Below, piece after piece: positions 31,110 to 40,301 of a stretch of DNA of 64,000 nucleotides; within the stretch, counting starts at the first letter, position 1, and each line of letters starts with the position of its first letter. A model generated the notes under the pieces. That model made no database searches and was not told the DNA's origin. It worked only from the letters and a program-made list of their open reading frames with translations. The stretch lies in contig CAWATA010000004.1 of the NCBI GenBank assembly GCA_963784885.1, forward strand, positions 620,001 through 684,000, read 5' to 3'. A program made the position numbers and the translations under genes. Source of the stretch: RHKX01 sp963784885 (lineage in GTDB: Bacteria; Actinomycetota; Thermoleophilia; Solirubrobacterales; 70-9).

Positions 31110-33617
31110 TCAGCCCTGAACCGTCTCGAGACCCGCGCCGTCGGTGGCCGGGCCGTCGTCCCCGTCGCCACCGCCGCCGAGGATGCGCGGGACGTCGGCC
31201 GGACCGACGAGGACCTGGCGCGGCTTCGAGCCCTCGTAGCCGGAGATGACCCCGCGGCGCTCGAGCATGTCGATGAGCCTGCCGGCGCGCGTGTAGCCGA
31301 CCCGGAGCCGCCGTTGGATCATCGAGACCGATGCAGTCTCGGTCTCGACGCAGATCCGGATCGCGTCCTCGAGCAGATCGTCCTCATCGGGCGAGAACTC
31401 GCCGCCACCGTCTCCGTCGACGTCGACCGGGGGCTTCTCGGTCAGCAGCTCGGCGTCGAAGCTGGGCTCGCCCTGCTTCGACCAGAACGAGACGACCCGA
31501 GCGATCTCCTCTTCGGTCACGAAGGCACCCTGGACCCGCTGGAGCTTCGAGGAGCCGACCGGGCGGAAGAGCATGTCTCCCTGCCCGAGCAGCGACTCGG
31601 CTCCGCCCTGGTCGAGGATCACGCGCGAATCGACCTGGGAGGCGACCGCGAACCCGATTCGCGCCGGGATGTTGACCTTGATCGTTCCGGTGATGACGTC
31701 GGTCGAGGGCCGCTGGGTGGCGAGCAGCAGATGGATGCCGACCGCCCGGGACTTCTGGGCGAGACGGATGATCGAGTCCTCGACCTCGCCGGGGGCGACC
31801 ATCATCAGGTCGGCGAGCTCGTCGATCACGCAGAGGATGTGCGGCAGCGGTGCCTCGCCGGCCTTGCGGCGGATCTTGTTGAGCTCCTCGAGGTTGCGGC
31901 CGCGGGCCTTGCCCATGACCGTGTAGCGCTCCTCCATCTCGGCGACGAGGTTCTCGAGGACGTTGGCCGCGACTCGCGCGTTCGTGACGACGGGCGTCAG
32001 CAGGTGGGGGACCGAGTCGTAGTGGTTGAGCTCGACCTGCTTCGGGTCGACGAGGACGAGCCGGAGCTCGTTCGGCGAGGCGTGCAGCAGCATCGAGGTC
32101 AGGATCGCGTTGACCGAGCCGGACTTGCCCGAGCCGGTCGTGCCGGCGACGAGCACGTGGGGCATCTTCGCCAGGTCCATCGAAACGGCCTGACCGGAGA
32201 TGTCCTTGCCGAGCCAGGACAGCAGCGGCGAGGCCCCGTCGGGACGGCCCTGGTAGATGTCGCCGAGGCGGACCATCTTCCGGCGCGTGTTCGGGACCTC
32301 GACGCCGACGGCCTTCTTGCCGGGGATCGGCGCAAGGATTCGGATGTCGGTCGATGCCAGGGCGTAGGCGAGGTCGTCCTTGAGTTGGGCGATCTTGCCG
32401 ACCTTCGTTCCCGGTGCGAGCTGCAGCTCGTAGCGGCTCACGTGCGGGCCGGTGACGGTCCCGATCAGCTTCGCCTCGATCTTGAAATGGCTGAGGACCT
32501 CGAGGAGAGCCCGCGCGGTCTTCTCCATCTCGCGCCGGTCGGGGCCGCGGTCCTTGTCGTCGTTGCCGCGCCTCAGCAGCTTCGTCGGCGGGTTCCGGTA
32601 GTCGCGCTCCTCCGATTCGGTGATGCCGCCCCGCTTGACCCCCTGCGGGGTCCGTGAGATCGCGATCTCCTCCTCCGCCGGTGCAGCCTCGGCAGCGGCG
32701 ACGGGATCCGGCGGCGTCGCGGGCTCCGGCTCCTCCGCCACCTCGAGGAAGCCGTCCTCGGCGAATCCGTGCTCCTCGGCGGGGCTCGGCTCCGGATCCC
32801 CCTCTCCGTCGGCCTCCTCGGCGCCGAAGTCGAACTCGTCGGTCTCGTCCTCATTGCCGAGCGGAACCGTGAGGGCGGCCGATTCGAGCTCCTCTCCGTC
32901 CCCTGGGTAGTGCTCGGTGGTCCAGCCGTCGCCGACGTGCTGTCCCGCAAGCTCGCGTCGCGATCGCACCGACCGGGCCATCTCGCCGGTCGCGTGGCGG
33001 GCGCGCCCGGCCGCTTCGGCGCCCGAGCCGATCAGACCGACCAGGGGCCTGCCGCTCAGGAGAAGGACTCCGCTGAGGACCATCAGCACGGCGATGATGT
33101 GAGCCCCGACCCGCTGAAAGAGCGTCGTCGACGCCCAGTACAGCGACTCGCCGAGGACGCCGCCGTGGCTCGTGAAGAAGTCGGGAACGAAGACATCGGT
33201 GCGGGCCGGCTGATCGGGCCCGAGGCCGGCCGTCCCTGCGGCGAATGCCAGCAGCAGCCCGGCGACGAGGAGGAACGCGCCGGCGTTGATCGCTCCCGGC
33301 ACGCTGAGCAGGGGTCTGATCACGAGCGCGAGCCCGCAACCCGCGAGCAGCATCGGCACCGCGTAGGCGACGGCGCCACCGGTCCAGGTCAGGGCAACTT
33401 CGAGCCCGGACCCGCCCAGCCCCCCGTCCCACCCCGCATAGAGGACGAACCCCAGATAGAGAGCGGCGGCGAGCAGCCCGAGGCCGATCAGGTCGAGGTG
33501 ACGCTGCTCGAGCTCGCGCGGAGCCGCAGGGGCTTTGCGCGCAACCGCTTTCTTGCCTCGCTTGGCGGAGGCCTTCTTGCTGCGTGCCTTCGGTCGCAGG
33601 AATGGCTTTGTTGACAT
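31110..33617 (-). CDS. ftsK: DNA translocase FtsK/SpoIIIE
   Basis: 835 aa. Pumps DNA through the division septum. A very basic N-terminus (1-35) is followed by four to five membrane helices (about 42-205), an acidic Pro-rich linker (about 215-330), and the motor: Walker A AGTTGSGKSG (about residue 490), HILCVIDELADLM as Walker B, ATQRPSTDVITG. The C-terminal gamma winged helix (TASVSMIQRRLRVGYTRAGRLIDMLERRG, in parts) reads KOPS-type sequences. ATG at 33617, with AGGGG upstream, is chosen because it begins the basic lead; longer versions add implausible sequence overlapping the divergent gene. Confidence 0.95.
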   Translation of the reverse strand: MSTKPFLRPKARSKKASAKRGKKAVARKAPAAPRELEQRHLDLIGLGLLAAALYLGFVLYAGWDGGLGGSGLEVALTWTGGAVAYAVPMLLAGCGLALVIRPLLSVPGAINAGAFLLVAGLLLAFAAGTAGLGPDQPARTDVFVPDFFTSHGGVLGESLYWASTTLFQRVGAHIIAVLMVLSGVLLLSGRPLVGLIGSGAEAAGRARHATGEMARSVRSRRELAGQHVGDGWTTEHYPGDGEELESAALTVPLGNEDETDEFDFGAEEADGEGDPEPSPAEEHGFAEDGFLEVAEEPEPATPPDPVAAAEAAPAEEEIAISRTPQGVKRGGITESEERDYRNPPTKLLRRGNDDKDRGPDRREMEKTARALLEVLSHFKIEAKLIGTVTGPHVSRYELQLAPGTKVGKIAQLKDDLAYALASTDIRILAPIPGKKAVGVEVPNTRRKMVRLGDIYQGRPDGASPLLSWLGKDISGQAVSMDLAKMPHVLVAGTTGSGKSGSVNAILTSMLLHASPNELRLVLVDPKQVELNHYDSVPHLLTPVVTNARVAANVLENLVAEMEERYTVMGKARGRNLEELNKIRRKAGEAPLPHILCVIDELADLMMVAPGEVEDSIIRLAQKSRAVGIHLLLATQRPSTDVITGTIKVNIPARIGFAVASQVDSRVILDQGGAESLLGQGDMLFRPVGSSKLQRVQGAFVTEEEIARVVSFWSKQGEPSFDAELLTEKPPVDVDGDGGGEFSPDEDDLLEDAIRICVETETASVSMIQRRLRVGYTRAGRLIDMLERRGVISGYEGSKPRQVLVGPADVPRILGGGGDGDDGPATDGAGLETVQG

Positions 33618-33733
33618 CTCGGCACCCCTTCGACGCCTTGCGGCCGTCCCCTGCGCCCGTTCGGACGCCCGAGGTCCCGGACGCTCGCTTGCGGCACCCC
33701 GGCCGGCCCGCCGGGGGCGGCGGCGGCGATCTT

Positions 33734-33739
33734 TAGAAT
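33734..33739 (+). promoter_or_regulatory. Leaderless-type -10 (TAGAAT) of the two-component operon
   Basis: TAGAAT is 7 bases before the GTG at 33747, the best match to TATAAT among the leaderless-type sites here. Confidence 0.6.
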
Positions 33740-33746
33740 TGCTCGG

Positions 33747-34436
33747 GTGAGTGAGGCCGACAACCTGATCGGGCGCGTCCTCGTCGTCGAGGACGACGAG
33801 GACATCGCCGACGTCCTGCGCCGGTCCCTGCGCCAGGAGGGCCACGAGGTCCGCACCGCCGGCGACGGCGAGGGGGCCCTCGGCATGGCGGCGGAATTCG
33901 TTCCCGACCTGGTCATCCTCGATCTCGGGCTCCCGAAGCTCGACGGCGTCGAGGTCTGTCGCAGGCTGCGGGCGGGCGGCGACGTGCCGATCCTGATCCT
34001 GACGGCCCGTTCCGACACCGGCGACCGCGTCGAGGGTCTCGACGCGGGCGCCGACGACTATCTCGTCAAGCCGTTCGAGCGGGCCGAGCTGCTCGCCCGG
34101 ATCCGGTCCCTGCTGCGGCGGCGCCCGCCCCGGGGAACGGCGTCGCTGACCGTCGGCGACCTGGTGCTCAATCCCGGGACCAGGGAGGTGACGCGCGGGG
34201 AGCGCGTCGTCGACCTGACCAACCGCGAGTTCGAGCTGCTCGAGTTCCTGATGCGGAACGAGCGTCTCGTGATCTCGAGGGAGCGCCTGCTCGAAGAGGT
34301 CTGGGGCTACGACCCGACCTCGATGACGAACACGATCGACGTGTTCATCAGCAACCTCAGGCGCAAGCTCGAAGAGGGAGGAGAGGAACGGATCCTGCAC
34401 ACCAAGCGGGGTGCCGGCTACGTGGTCAGAACGTGA
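33747..34436 (+). CDS. OmpR-family response regulator
   Basis: 229 aa. Receiver domain with VVEDDEDI (acidic pocket), phosphoacceptor Asp59 (LVILDLGLP), Thr/Ala switch ILTARSD and Lys in DDYLVKPF. C-terminal winged helix (LTNREFELLEFLMRNERLVISRERLL, then TIDVFISNLRRKLEE and TKRGAGYVV) binds DNA. Closest in style to MprA/MtrA-like actinobacterial regulators, but the regulon is unknown. It is followed 4 bases later by its sensor kinase. Confidence 0.95.
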   Translation: MSEADNLIGRVLVVEDDEDIADVLRRSLRQEGHEVRTAGDGEGALGMAAEFVPDLVILDLGLPKLDGVEVCRRLRAGGDVPILILTARSDTGDRVEGLDAGADDYLVKPFERAELLARIRSLLRRRPPRGTASLTVGDLVLNPGTREVTRGERVVDLTNREFELLEFLMRNERLVISRERLLEEVWGYDPTSMTNTIDVFISNLRRKLEEGGEERILHTKRGAGYVVRT

Positions 34437-34440
34437 GCCG

Positions 34441-35901
34441 ATGAACCCGCTGCAGGGTCTCAAGAACCTCTACGCCCGCTCCCGCAGGCTCCCGGTCCGG
34501 ATCCGGATCGCGATCGTCTCGGCGGCGCTGACGGCGATAATCCTGATCGGCTTCGCCGCGGTCGTGGGCCGGCTCGTCTCCGACCGCCTCCACACCGACT
34601 TCGAGAACGAGCTTCGCAGCAACGCGGCTCAGCTCGCGAACGGCATCGACTTCAACCCGACGACCGGGCAGCCGATCCTGACCGGGCTCGAACAGCTTGC
34701 GCAGGCGAGCGACGCGAAGATCCAGATCGTCAACGGCGAGGGGACGGTCATCGGCCAGACGCAGACGTCTACCGCGTTCCCGCCGCCGGACACGACCCGG
34801 GTGCTGGCGGCCGGGGCGCTGCAGGTCGCGACGGCCCAGATCTTCACCGGCAGCAGCTTCATCACCTCGCCGGGCTACCCCCTCTACGTGCAGTACGCGC
34901 GTCCCGAGTCGGCCGTCGACGAGACGATCGGGCGCCTCTGGCTCTTCCTCGCCGGCGGCGTCGCGATCGGTTCGCTCCTCGCCTTCGTCGCCGGCATGGC
35001 GGTCGCGAATCGGGCGATGCGGCCGATCGCCGCCCTGACCGCGGCCGCGAGCGACATCGCGACGACGCGCGACACCTCTCGCCGGATCCCGGAGCCGAGG
35101 AGCGACGACGAGGTCGCCGAGCTCGCCCGGACGCTCGATCAGATGCTCCGTGAGCTCGACGCGTCCCGCTCGGAGACCGAGGGCGCGATGAGGCGGCAGC
35201 GCGAGTTCGTCGCCGACGCTTCCCACGAGCTGCGGACCCCGCTGACCAGCATCCTCGCCAACCTCGAGCTGCTGGAGGGGTCCCTCGCCGACGATCCCAG
35301 GGCCGACGACGACGCCGCCGCCGTCGCTTCGGCCCTGCGGAGCTCGAAGCGGATGAACCGCCTCGTGGGCGATCTGCTGCTGCTGGCGCGCGCCGATGCG
35401 GGCCGGGTGGGCAGCCGGGTCGAGTGCGATCTGGCGATGGTCGCCTCCGAGGCGCTCGAAGAGGTCGCTCCGGTCTCCGACGGGCACCGCTTCGACGTCC
35501 ACCTCGATCACTCCGCGCCCGTGACCGGCAATCCCGACGAGCTGCACCGGATGATCCTCAACCTGCTCGAGAACTCGATCCGCCACACGCCCGCGGGAAC
35601 CACGATCCGGGTCGAGCTCTCCGAGGAGGGCGGCGACGCCCTGCTGACGATCGGCGACGACGGGCCCGGGCTCCCCCCCGGTCTCGAGGATCAGGTCTTC
35701 GACCGGTTCGTCCGCGGCGATGGCCCCGCGGACCGCAGCTCCCGCAACGGCACCGGCACCGGCCTCGGGCTCTCGATCGTCAGGGCGGTCGCCATCGCAC
35801 ACGGCGGCACGGTCCGCGCCGTCACGGGTGGCGACGGCGCCTGCTTCGAGATCCGCCTGCCGCTCGATTCACGCGGCGCTGCGGCCGCCGCCGAAGTTTG
35901 A
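34441..35901 (+). CDS. Membrane sensor histidine kinase
   Basis: 486 aa. TM1 (about 21-43), an extracytoplasmic sensor of about 115 residues with no recognised domain, TM2 (163-187), HAMP (188-240), HisKA with phospho-His262 in FVADASHELRTPLTS, and HATPase with the N box MILNLLENSIRHTP, DDGPGLP and GTGLGLSI. MprB-like domain layout. Pairs with the response regulator upstream; the ATG at 34441 follows its TGA by 4 bases. The transcript would run into the structured region and terminator at 36037-36080. Confidence 0.93.
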   Translation: MNPLQGLKNLYARSRRLPVRIRIAIVSAALTAIILIGFAAVVGRLVSDRLHTDFENELRSNAAQLANGIDFNPTTGQPILTGLEQLAQASDAKIQIVNGEGTVIGQTQTSTAFPPPDTTRVLAAGALQVATAQIFTGSSFITSPGYPLYVQYARPESAVDETIGRLWLFLAGGVAIGSLLAFVAGMAVANRAMRPIAALTAAASDIATTRDTSRRIPEPRSDDEVAELARTLDQMLRELDASRSETEGAMRRQREFVADASHELRTPLTSILANLELLEGSLADDPRADDDAAAVASALRSSKRMNRLVGDLLLLARADAGRVGSRVECDLAMVASEALEEVAPVSDGHRFDVHLDHSAPVTGNPDELHRMILNLLENSIRHTPAGTTIRVELSEEGGDALLTIGDDGPGLPPGLEDQVFDRFVRGDGPADRSSRNGTGTGLGLSIVRAVAIAHGGTVRAVTGGDGACFEIRLPLDSRGAAAAAEV

Positions 35902-35954
35902 GCGAACTCTTCGCCTCGCTTGATCGCGGCTTTAGACGCGAGGTCGAATATCTC

Positions 35955-36080
35955 CCCTGGACGAGACAACAGCCGCTCGGTCCTCCCCCAAATAACGATC
36001 GAGCGGCACCTGATTGGCCAGCCTGAGCCAATTGCCAAGCCCGCCGGATCCCCCTCCCTGATCCGGCGGGCTTCTTCTTC
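35955..36080 (+). ncRNA. Candidate 6C-type small RNA (two C-loop hairpins, second is a terminator)
   Basis: Hairpin 1: GCCGCTCG (35972-35979) pairs perfectly with CGAGCGGC (36000-36007); its 20-base loop contains CCTCCCCC. A small repeat ATTGGC/GCCAAT (36013-36018, 36027-36032) follows. Hairpin 2: a perfect 14-base stem (36037-36050 with 36060-36073) with loop CCCCTCCCT and a pyrimidine/T-rich tail CTTCTTCTTC. Two hairpins with C-rich loops, the second terminator-like, is the description of the actinobacterial 6C RNA, which in mycobacteria binds mRNAs through its C loops. The 5' end is a guess; no clear promoter is seen, so processing from the kinase mRNA is possible. Confidence 0.55.
36037..36080 (+). 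terminator. Intrinsic terminator of the two-component operon / small RNA
   Basis: Perfect 14-base stem (36037-36050, 36060-36073), 9-base loop, then a T-rich tract on the plus strand. Confidence 0.85.
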
Positions 36081-36111
36081 GGCGGACGCCAAAGGCATTC
36101 GCTCACCGGGT

Positions 36112-36154
36112 CGTGGGCCGATTCTCACCCATAGTGAGAGGAATACGGCCCACG
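36112..36154. repeat. Nested inverted repeat downstream of rnj
   Basis: Outer arms CGTGGGCCG (36112-36120) and CGGCCCACG (36146-36154), inner arms TCTCAC (36123-36128) and GTGAGA (36134-36139) around CCATA. It folds into a two-part hairpin about 105 bases after the rnj stop on the minus strand. No T-run follows, so it may be an RNA 3' end protector or a protein-binding site rather than a simple terminator. The remaining bases up to 36258 show nothing. Confidence 0.55.
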
Positions 36155-36258
36155 AGGTCTCGCGCGGCTGGGCCCGGCACCCATCTGTTTCTTCCCGTCA
36201 CGTCCACCGCGCCGGCCGGTGGAAGCGGACGCGCAGCGGAGCACTTCGCCGGGGTGAT

Positions 36259-37932
36259 CTAGACCTCGATGACGACCGGGAGGACCATCGGGCGGCGCTT
36301 CAGCCGTTTGTAGACGAACTTGGCAACCGCGTCGTGGACGTCCTGACGGATCAGGGCCGGCTCGCGGACGTGGCCGTGCAGGGCGTCTTCGAGCTTGTCC
36401 TCGACGACGTCGGCGAGCTCGTCGGTCAGACGATCGCTGCTCTCGCCCTGCAGCGGGACGCCGCGGAAGGTGATCTCCGGGTCTGCGGCCACCTCGCCGT
36501 CCTCGAGCGAGACGGTGGCGACGACGATCACGAGGCCGTCGGCCGAGAGGGTGCGGCGGTCGCGCAGGGCGGCATCGTCGGGCTCGCCGAGCTCGAGGCC
36601 GTCGACGAAGATCATCCCGGCCCCGATGTCGTCTCCGAGGCGGGCCCCGTCGGCGCCGATCTCCAGCGGCACGCCATTGCGGGAGCGGAAGATCCGCTCG
36701 GGCTCGATCCCGACCGACTCGGCAAGCCCGGCGTGAAGGCGGATGCGCTTGTAGTCGCCGTGAACGGGCATCACGTACCGCGGCCGGGTCAGGTTGAGCA
36801 TCAGCTTCATGTCCTCCTGGTAGCCGTGACCGGATGCGTGGATCGGGGCGTCTGCGGCGGTGATGACCCGGGCCCCGATCTCGAAGATCCGGTCGATCGT
36901 CTCGTTGACCGAGCGCTCGTTGCCCGGGACCGGCGTCGCCGAGAAGACGACGGTGTCGCCGGAATGGAGCTGGACGTCCCGGTGCTCGCCGTGTGCCATC
37001 CGCCGCAACGCGGAGAGCGGCTCGCCCTGGCTGCCGGTCGAGATCGCGATGACCTCCTCGTCCGGGAAGTCCTCGATCTCCCGCGGCTGAATCAGCAGGC
37101 CGTCGGGGGCGTTGGCGATCCCGAGGTTCGACGCGATGTTGAAGTTCTTGCGCATCGAGCGCCCGACGAGTGCGACCTTGCGGCCGAGTTGCTCGGCGGC
37201 ATCGACGACCTGCTGGACCCGGTGGACGTTCGAGGCGAAGCAGGTGACGATGATCCGGCCGTCGCAGCGTGAGAACGTCTCCAGCAGCGCTGGGCCGACG
37301 CTGGCCTCCGACATCGCGACACCCGGGCGATCGGCGTTCGTGGAGTCGCCGCAGAGACAGAGAAGCCCCTCGTCTCCGAGCCGAGCCAGCCGGGCGAAGT
37401 CAGCGGGCCTGCCGTCGACCGGAGTCTGGTCGAACTTGTAGTCGCCGGTGACGAGGATCGTCCCGAGCGGGGTCGTGATCGCGATTGCGCAGGCGTCAGG
37501 GATCGAGTGCGACATGTGGATCATCTCGATCTCGAACTCGCCGGCCCGTACCGGCTCGCCCGGCGGGATGTCGCGCAGCGGAACGTCCTTGAGCTTGTGC
37601 TCCTCGATCTTCGAGCGGACCATGCCGATCGTCAGCCGGCCGCCGTAGATCGCCGGCGGGATCCCGACCTCTCGAAGGACGTAGGGAAGCGCCCCGACAT
37701 GGTCCTCGTGACCGTGGGTGAGGACGATCGCCTCGATGTCGTCGAGCCGGTCGCGCAGATAGGAGAAGTCGGGCAGGACGAGGTCGATGCCCAGCATCTC
37801 CGCGGTCGGGAACATCAAACCGGTGTCGACGATCACGATTCGGCCGCCGTACTCGACGACCATCATGTTCTTGCCGATCTCGCCGAGTCCGCCCAGCGGC
37901 AGGATCCGCAGCGTGCCCTCGCCTCGGCTCAC
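36259..37932 (-). CDS. rnj: Ribonuclease J
   Basis: 557 aa metallo-beta-lactamase/beta-CASP RNase with 5' exo- and endonuclease activity. The metal motif is LTHGHEDHVGALPY; upstream LPLGGLGEIGKNMMV and downstream GDYKFDQTPVDG, ISTGSQGEPLSALRRM and HASGHGYQEDM are typical. The basic C-terminal region matches RNase J. GTG start overlaps the dapA stop (GTGA); this dapA-rnj pairing is common in actinobacteria. Confidence 0.97.
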   Translation of the reverse strand: MSRGEGTLRILPLGGLGEIGKNMMVVEYGGRIVIVDTGLMFPTAEMLGIDLVLPDFSYLRDRLDDIEAIVLTHGHEDHVGALPYVLREVGIPPAIYGGRLTIGMVRSKIEEHKLKDVPLRDIPPGEPVRAGEFEIEMIHMSHSIPDACAIAITTPLGTILVTGDYKFDQTPVDGRPADFARLARLGDEGLLCLCGDSTNADRPGVAMSEASVGPALLETFSRCDGRIIVTCFASNVHRVQQVVDAAEQLGRKVALVGRSMRKNFNIASNLGIANAPDGLLIQPREIEDFPDEEVIAISTGSQGEPLSALRRMAHGEHRDVQLHSGDTVVFSATPVPGNERSVNETIDRIFEIGARVITAADAPIHASGHGYQEDMKLMLNLTRPRYVMPVHGDYKRIRLHAGLAESVGIEPERIFRSRNGVPLEIGADGARLGDDIGAGMIFVDGLELGEPDDAALRDRRTLSADGLVIVVATVSLEDGEVAADPEITFRGVPLQGESSDRLTDELADVVEDKLEDALHGHVREPALIRQDVHDAVAKFVYKRLKRRPMVLPVVIEV

Positions 37933-38798
37933 GCGGCGACCTCGAGCCCGGATGCCTCGAGCGCGGCCCGCACGACCTCGCGCTGCCCTTCGTCGAGGGG
38001 CACCATCGGCAGGCGCATGCGCTCCGAGCAGATTCCGAGCATCTGCAGGGCGCCCTTCAGCGGCATCGGGTTCGTGGTCACCCCGAGGGCTTCGTAGAGC
38101 GGCGCCAGGCCGGCGTCGATCTCGCGGGCGGCCGCGAGGTCGCCGGCGCGGAAGCTCTCGTAGATCGCGGCCATCTGCCGGCCGACGATATGTGATGCGA
38201 CCGTGATGCCGCCCGCACCCCCGAGCTCGAGACAGCGCAGGAAGACGTTGTCGTTGCCGGCGAGGACGTCGAGGCCGTCGATCGGGCCGAGCTCGGCATC
38301 GTTGGCCTGCTTGACGGCGCGGACGTTTTCGATCTCCGCCAGTTCAGCGAGCAGCGCCGGCGGCATGTTGACCACGGTCCGGGAGGGGATGTTGTAGACG
38401 ACGATCGGCTTCTCCGTGCAGGCGGCGATCGCCTCCACGTGGGCCCTGATGCCCGCCGGATTGGGCTTGTTGTAGTAGGGCGTCACGACGAGCATCGCGT
38501 CGGCGCCGGCCTCGTCCGCGGCCTTCGTCAGGCCGACCGAGTGGCGGGTGTCGTTGGTGCCGCTGCCGCAGATCAGGAGAGCGTCGTCGCCGACCTCGGC
38601 GCGGACCGCGCGCAGCAAGTCGATCTGCTCCTCGTCCGTGAGCGTCGCCGCCTCGCCCGTCGTGCCCGCGACCACGAGGCCGTCGGAGCCGTTTTCGAGC
38701 AGGTGGGTGGCGAGCTTCGCGGCGGCGGCGAAGTCGACTGCGCCGTCGCCGTCGAACGGCGTTGCCATTGCGGTGAGGACACCGCTGAACCGAGTCAT
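37929..38798 (-). CDS. dapA: 4-hydroxy-tetrahydrodipicolinate synthase
   Basis: 289 aa. Condenses pyruvate and aspartate semialdehyde, the first committed step to diaminopimelate and lysine. Schiff-base Lys163 (RAVKQAND), Tyr135 (VVYNIPSRT) and TTGEAATLTDEE are present. ATG with TAACCT 6 bases upstream, inside the end of the amidase gene, suggests its own leaderless promoter. Coupled to rnj downstream. Confidence 0.97.
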   Translation of the reverse strand: MTRFSGVLTAMATPFDGDGAVDFAAAAKLATHLLENGSDGLVVAGTTGEAATLTDEEQIDLLRAVRAEVGDDALLICGSGTNDTRHSVGLTKAADEAGADAMLVVTPYYNKPNPAGIRAHVEAIAACTEKPIVVYNIPSRTVVNMPPALLAELAEIENVRAVKQANDAELGPIDGLDVLAGNDNVFLRCLELGGAGGITVASHIVGRQMAAIYESFRAGDLAAAREIDAGLAPLYEALGVTTNPMPLKGALQMLGICSERMRLPMVPLDEGQREVVRAALEASGLEVAA

Positions 38799-38804
38799 GC
38801 TTTG

Positions 38805-38810
38805 AGGTTA
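38805..38810 (-). promoter_or_regulatory. Leaderless-type -10 (TAACCT) of dapA-rnj
   Basis: Minus-strand TAACCT, 6 bases before the dapA ATG; it overlaps the stop codon of the amidase gene. Confidence 0.5.
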
Positions 38811-40274
38811 GCCCGCCGCCGCGAACACCGGCGGCGTCCGATCCGCCCAGGGCGCGGCCTTCTCGAGCTGTGCCGCCACCCGGATCAGCAGATCCTCGCG
38901 ACCGAACGGTGCGACGAGCTGGACGCCCACCGGGATGCCGTCGTCGGTCCAGTGCAGCGGCACGTTGATGCCCGGCTGTCCGGTGATGTTGAACAGGGCC
39001 GTGAACGCTCCCGATGGCAGGCAGCGGGTGAACGCCGACATCGGGTCGGGGGCGGCCGTGTCGATCTCGCCGAGTGGCGGGGCGATCTCCGCCATCGTCG
39101 GGGTCAGCAGCAGGTCGTATCCGGACTCGAACCAGCCGGCGACCACGCGGCTGAGGCCCTGATGGATGCCGACGTCGAGGAGGTACCGCCCGGCGGTCCG
39201 CTCGTGCCCGATCTGCGCCATCGCCCAGGTCAGCGGCTCGACGTCGTGCTCGGTGATCGGCCGGCCGATCAGCATTCCGAGCTGGGTCAGCGTCGCCGCC
39301 TGCCCTGCCGCCCAGCGGGTGAGGAAACTGTCCTCGATGTCAGGTCCGCCCTCCCCGGCGGGGAGCATGTCGAGCGGGTTGCCCTCATCGATCTCGTGCC
39401 CGAGCGACTCGATCAGCCTCGCCGCCGCATCGACCGCCTGCAGGCAGGGAGCGGCGACCTCGAGTCCCTCGACCGCGGGTCGCTTCATGATCCCGACGCG
39501 GAGCCCGCCGCTCTCGTCCACCAGCTCGTCGGTGTAGGGACGCAGGGGCGGGGGCGCCACGTAGGGATCGCCGGGGGCGGGTCCGTGGACGGCCTCGAGC
39601 AGCCGCGCGGTGTCGCGGACCGAGCGCGAGACGCAGAGCTCGACCGTGACGCCCGACATCACGTCGCCGACGAGCGGTCCCTCGCTGATCCGCTGGCGCG
39701 TCGGCTTCAGCCCGACGAGGCCGTTGTTCGACGCCGGTATCCGGATCGAGCCGCCGCCGTCGTTGGCGTGAGCCATCGGGACGATGCCGGCTGCGACCGC
39801 GGCCCCCGAGCCGCCGCTGGAGCCGCCGGGCGAGCGCGAGGTGTCCCACGGGTTCTTCGTCGCCCCGTAGGCCTTCGGCTCCGTCGTCGCGACGATTCCG
39901 AGCTCGGGGGTGTTGGTCTTTCCGATCGTCACCAGGCCCGCGGCCTTGAAGCGCTGCGCGAGCGTCGTATCGATCGGCGCGTGGAAGTTCGCATCCTTGA
40001 GCACCTTCATGCCCATGTGGAGCGGCTGGCCTGCGTTGGCCGCGCCGAGGTCCTTGAGCAGGAAGGGGACGCCCCTGAACGGGCCGTCGGGCAGCTCTCC
40101 CGCCGCCGCGGCCGCCGCCGACTCGGAGAGATCGTGGATCACCGCGTTGATCTCGGGGTTCACGCGTTCGGCCCGCTCGATGGCAGCGTCGATCAGCTCG
40201 GCGGGGGTGGCTTCACCGGAGCTGACAAGCTCGGCCTGCGCGGTGGCGTCGATACGTGCGAGATCGTCGTTCAA
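38808..40274 (-). CDS. Amidase-signature family amidase
   Basis: 488 aa. Ser-cisSer-Lys hydrolase: Lys74 (PFLLKDLG), Gly/Ser loop SPGGSSGGSGAAVAAG (cis-Ser about 152) and the nucleophile in NDGGGSIRIPAS (Ser176). The C-terminal half is typical of stand-alone amidases of the GatA/AmiC-like family (SGAFTALFNITGQPGINVPLHW). No gatB or gatC is near, so a tRNA role is unlikely. Substrate unknown; the place between dapB and dapA may be accidental. TTG start with GGAAGAGG upstream. Confidence 0.9.
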   Translation of the reverse strand: MNDDLARIDATAQAELVSSGEATPAELIDAAIERAERVNPEINAVIHDLSESAAAAAAGELPDGPFRGVPFLLKDLGAANAGQPLHMGMKVLKDANFHAPIDTTLAQRFKAAGLVTIGKTNTPELGIVATTEPKAYGATKNPWDTSRSPGGSSGGSGAAVAAGIVPMAHANDGGGSIRIPASNNGLVGLKPTRQRISEGPLVGDVMSGVTVELCVSRSVRDTARLLEAVHGPAPGDPYVAPPPLRPYTDELVDESGGLRVGIMKRPAVEGLEVAAPCLQAVDAAARLIESLGHEIDEGNPLDMLPAGEGGPDIEDSFLTRWAAGQAATLTQLGMLIGRPITEHDVEPLTWAMAQIGHERTAGRYLLDVGIHQGLSRVVAGWFESGYDLLLTPTMAEIAPPLGEIDTAAPDPMSAFTRCLPSGAFTALFNITGQPGINVPLHWTDDGIPVGVQLVAPFGREDLLIRVAAQLEKAAPWADRTPPVFAAAG

Positions 40275-40301
40275 GATCCTCTTCCTTCCTCGGGTGTGGA
40301 C

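Noticed and set aside
32600..33000. Low-complexity Glu/Pro/Ala-rich segment of ftsK as a separate gene or repeat
   Set aside because: It is the ordinary linker between the membrane part and the motor of FtsK.
33618..34463. N-terminal extension of ftsK into the divergent response-regulator gene
   Set aside because: It would run antisense through the whole regulator gene; the ATG at 33617 has a ribosome site and starts a normal FtsK lead.
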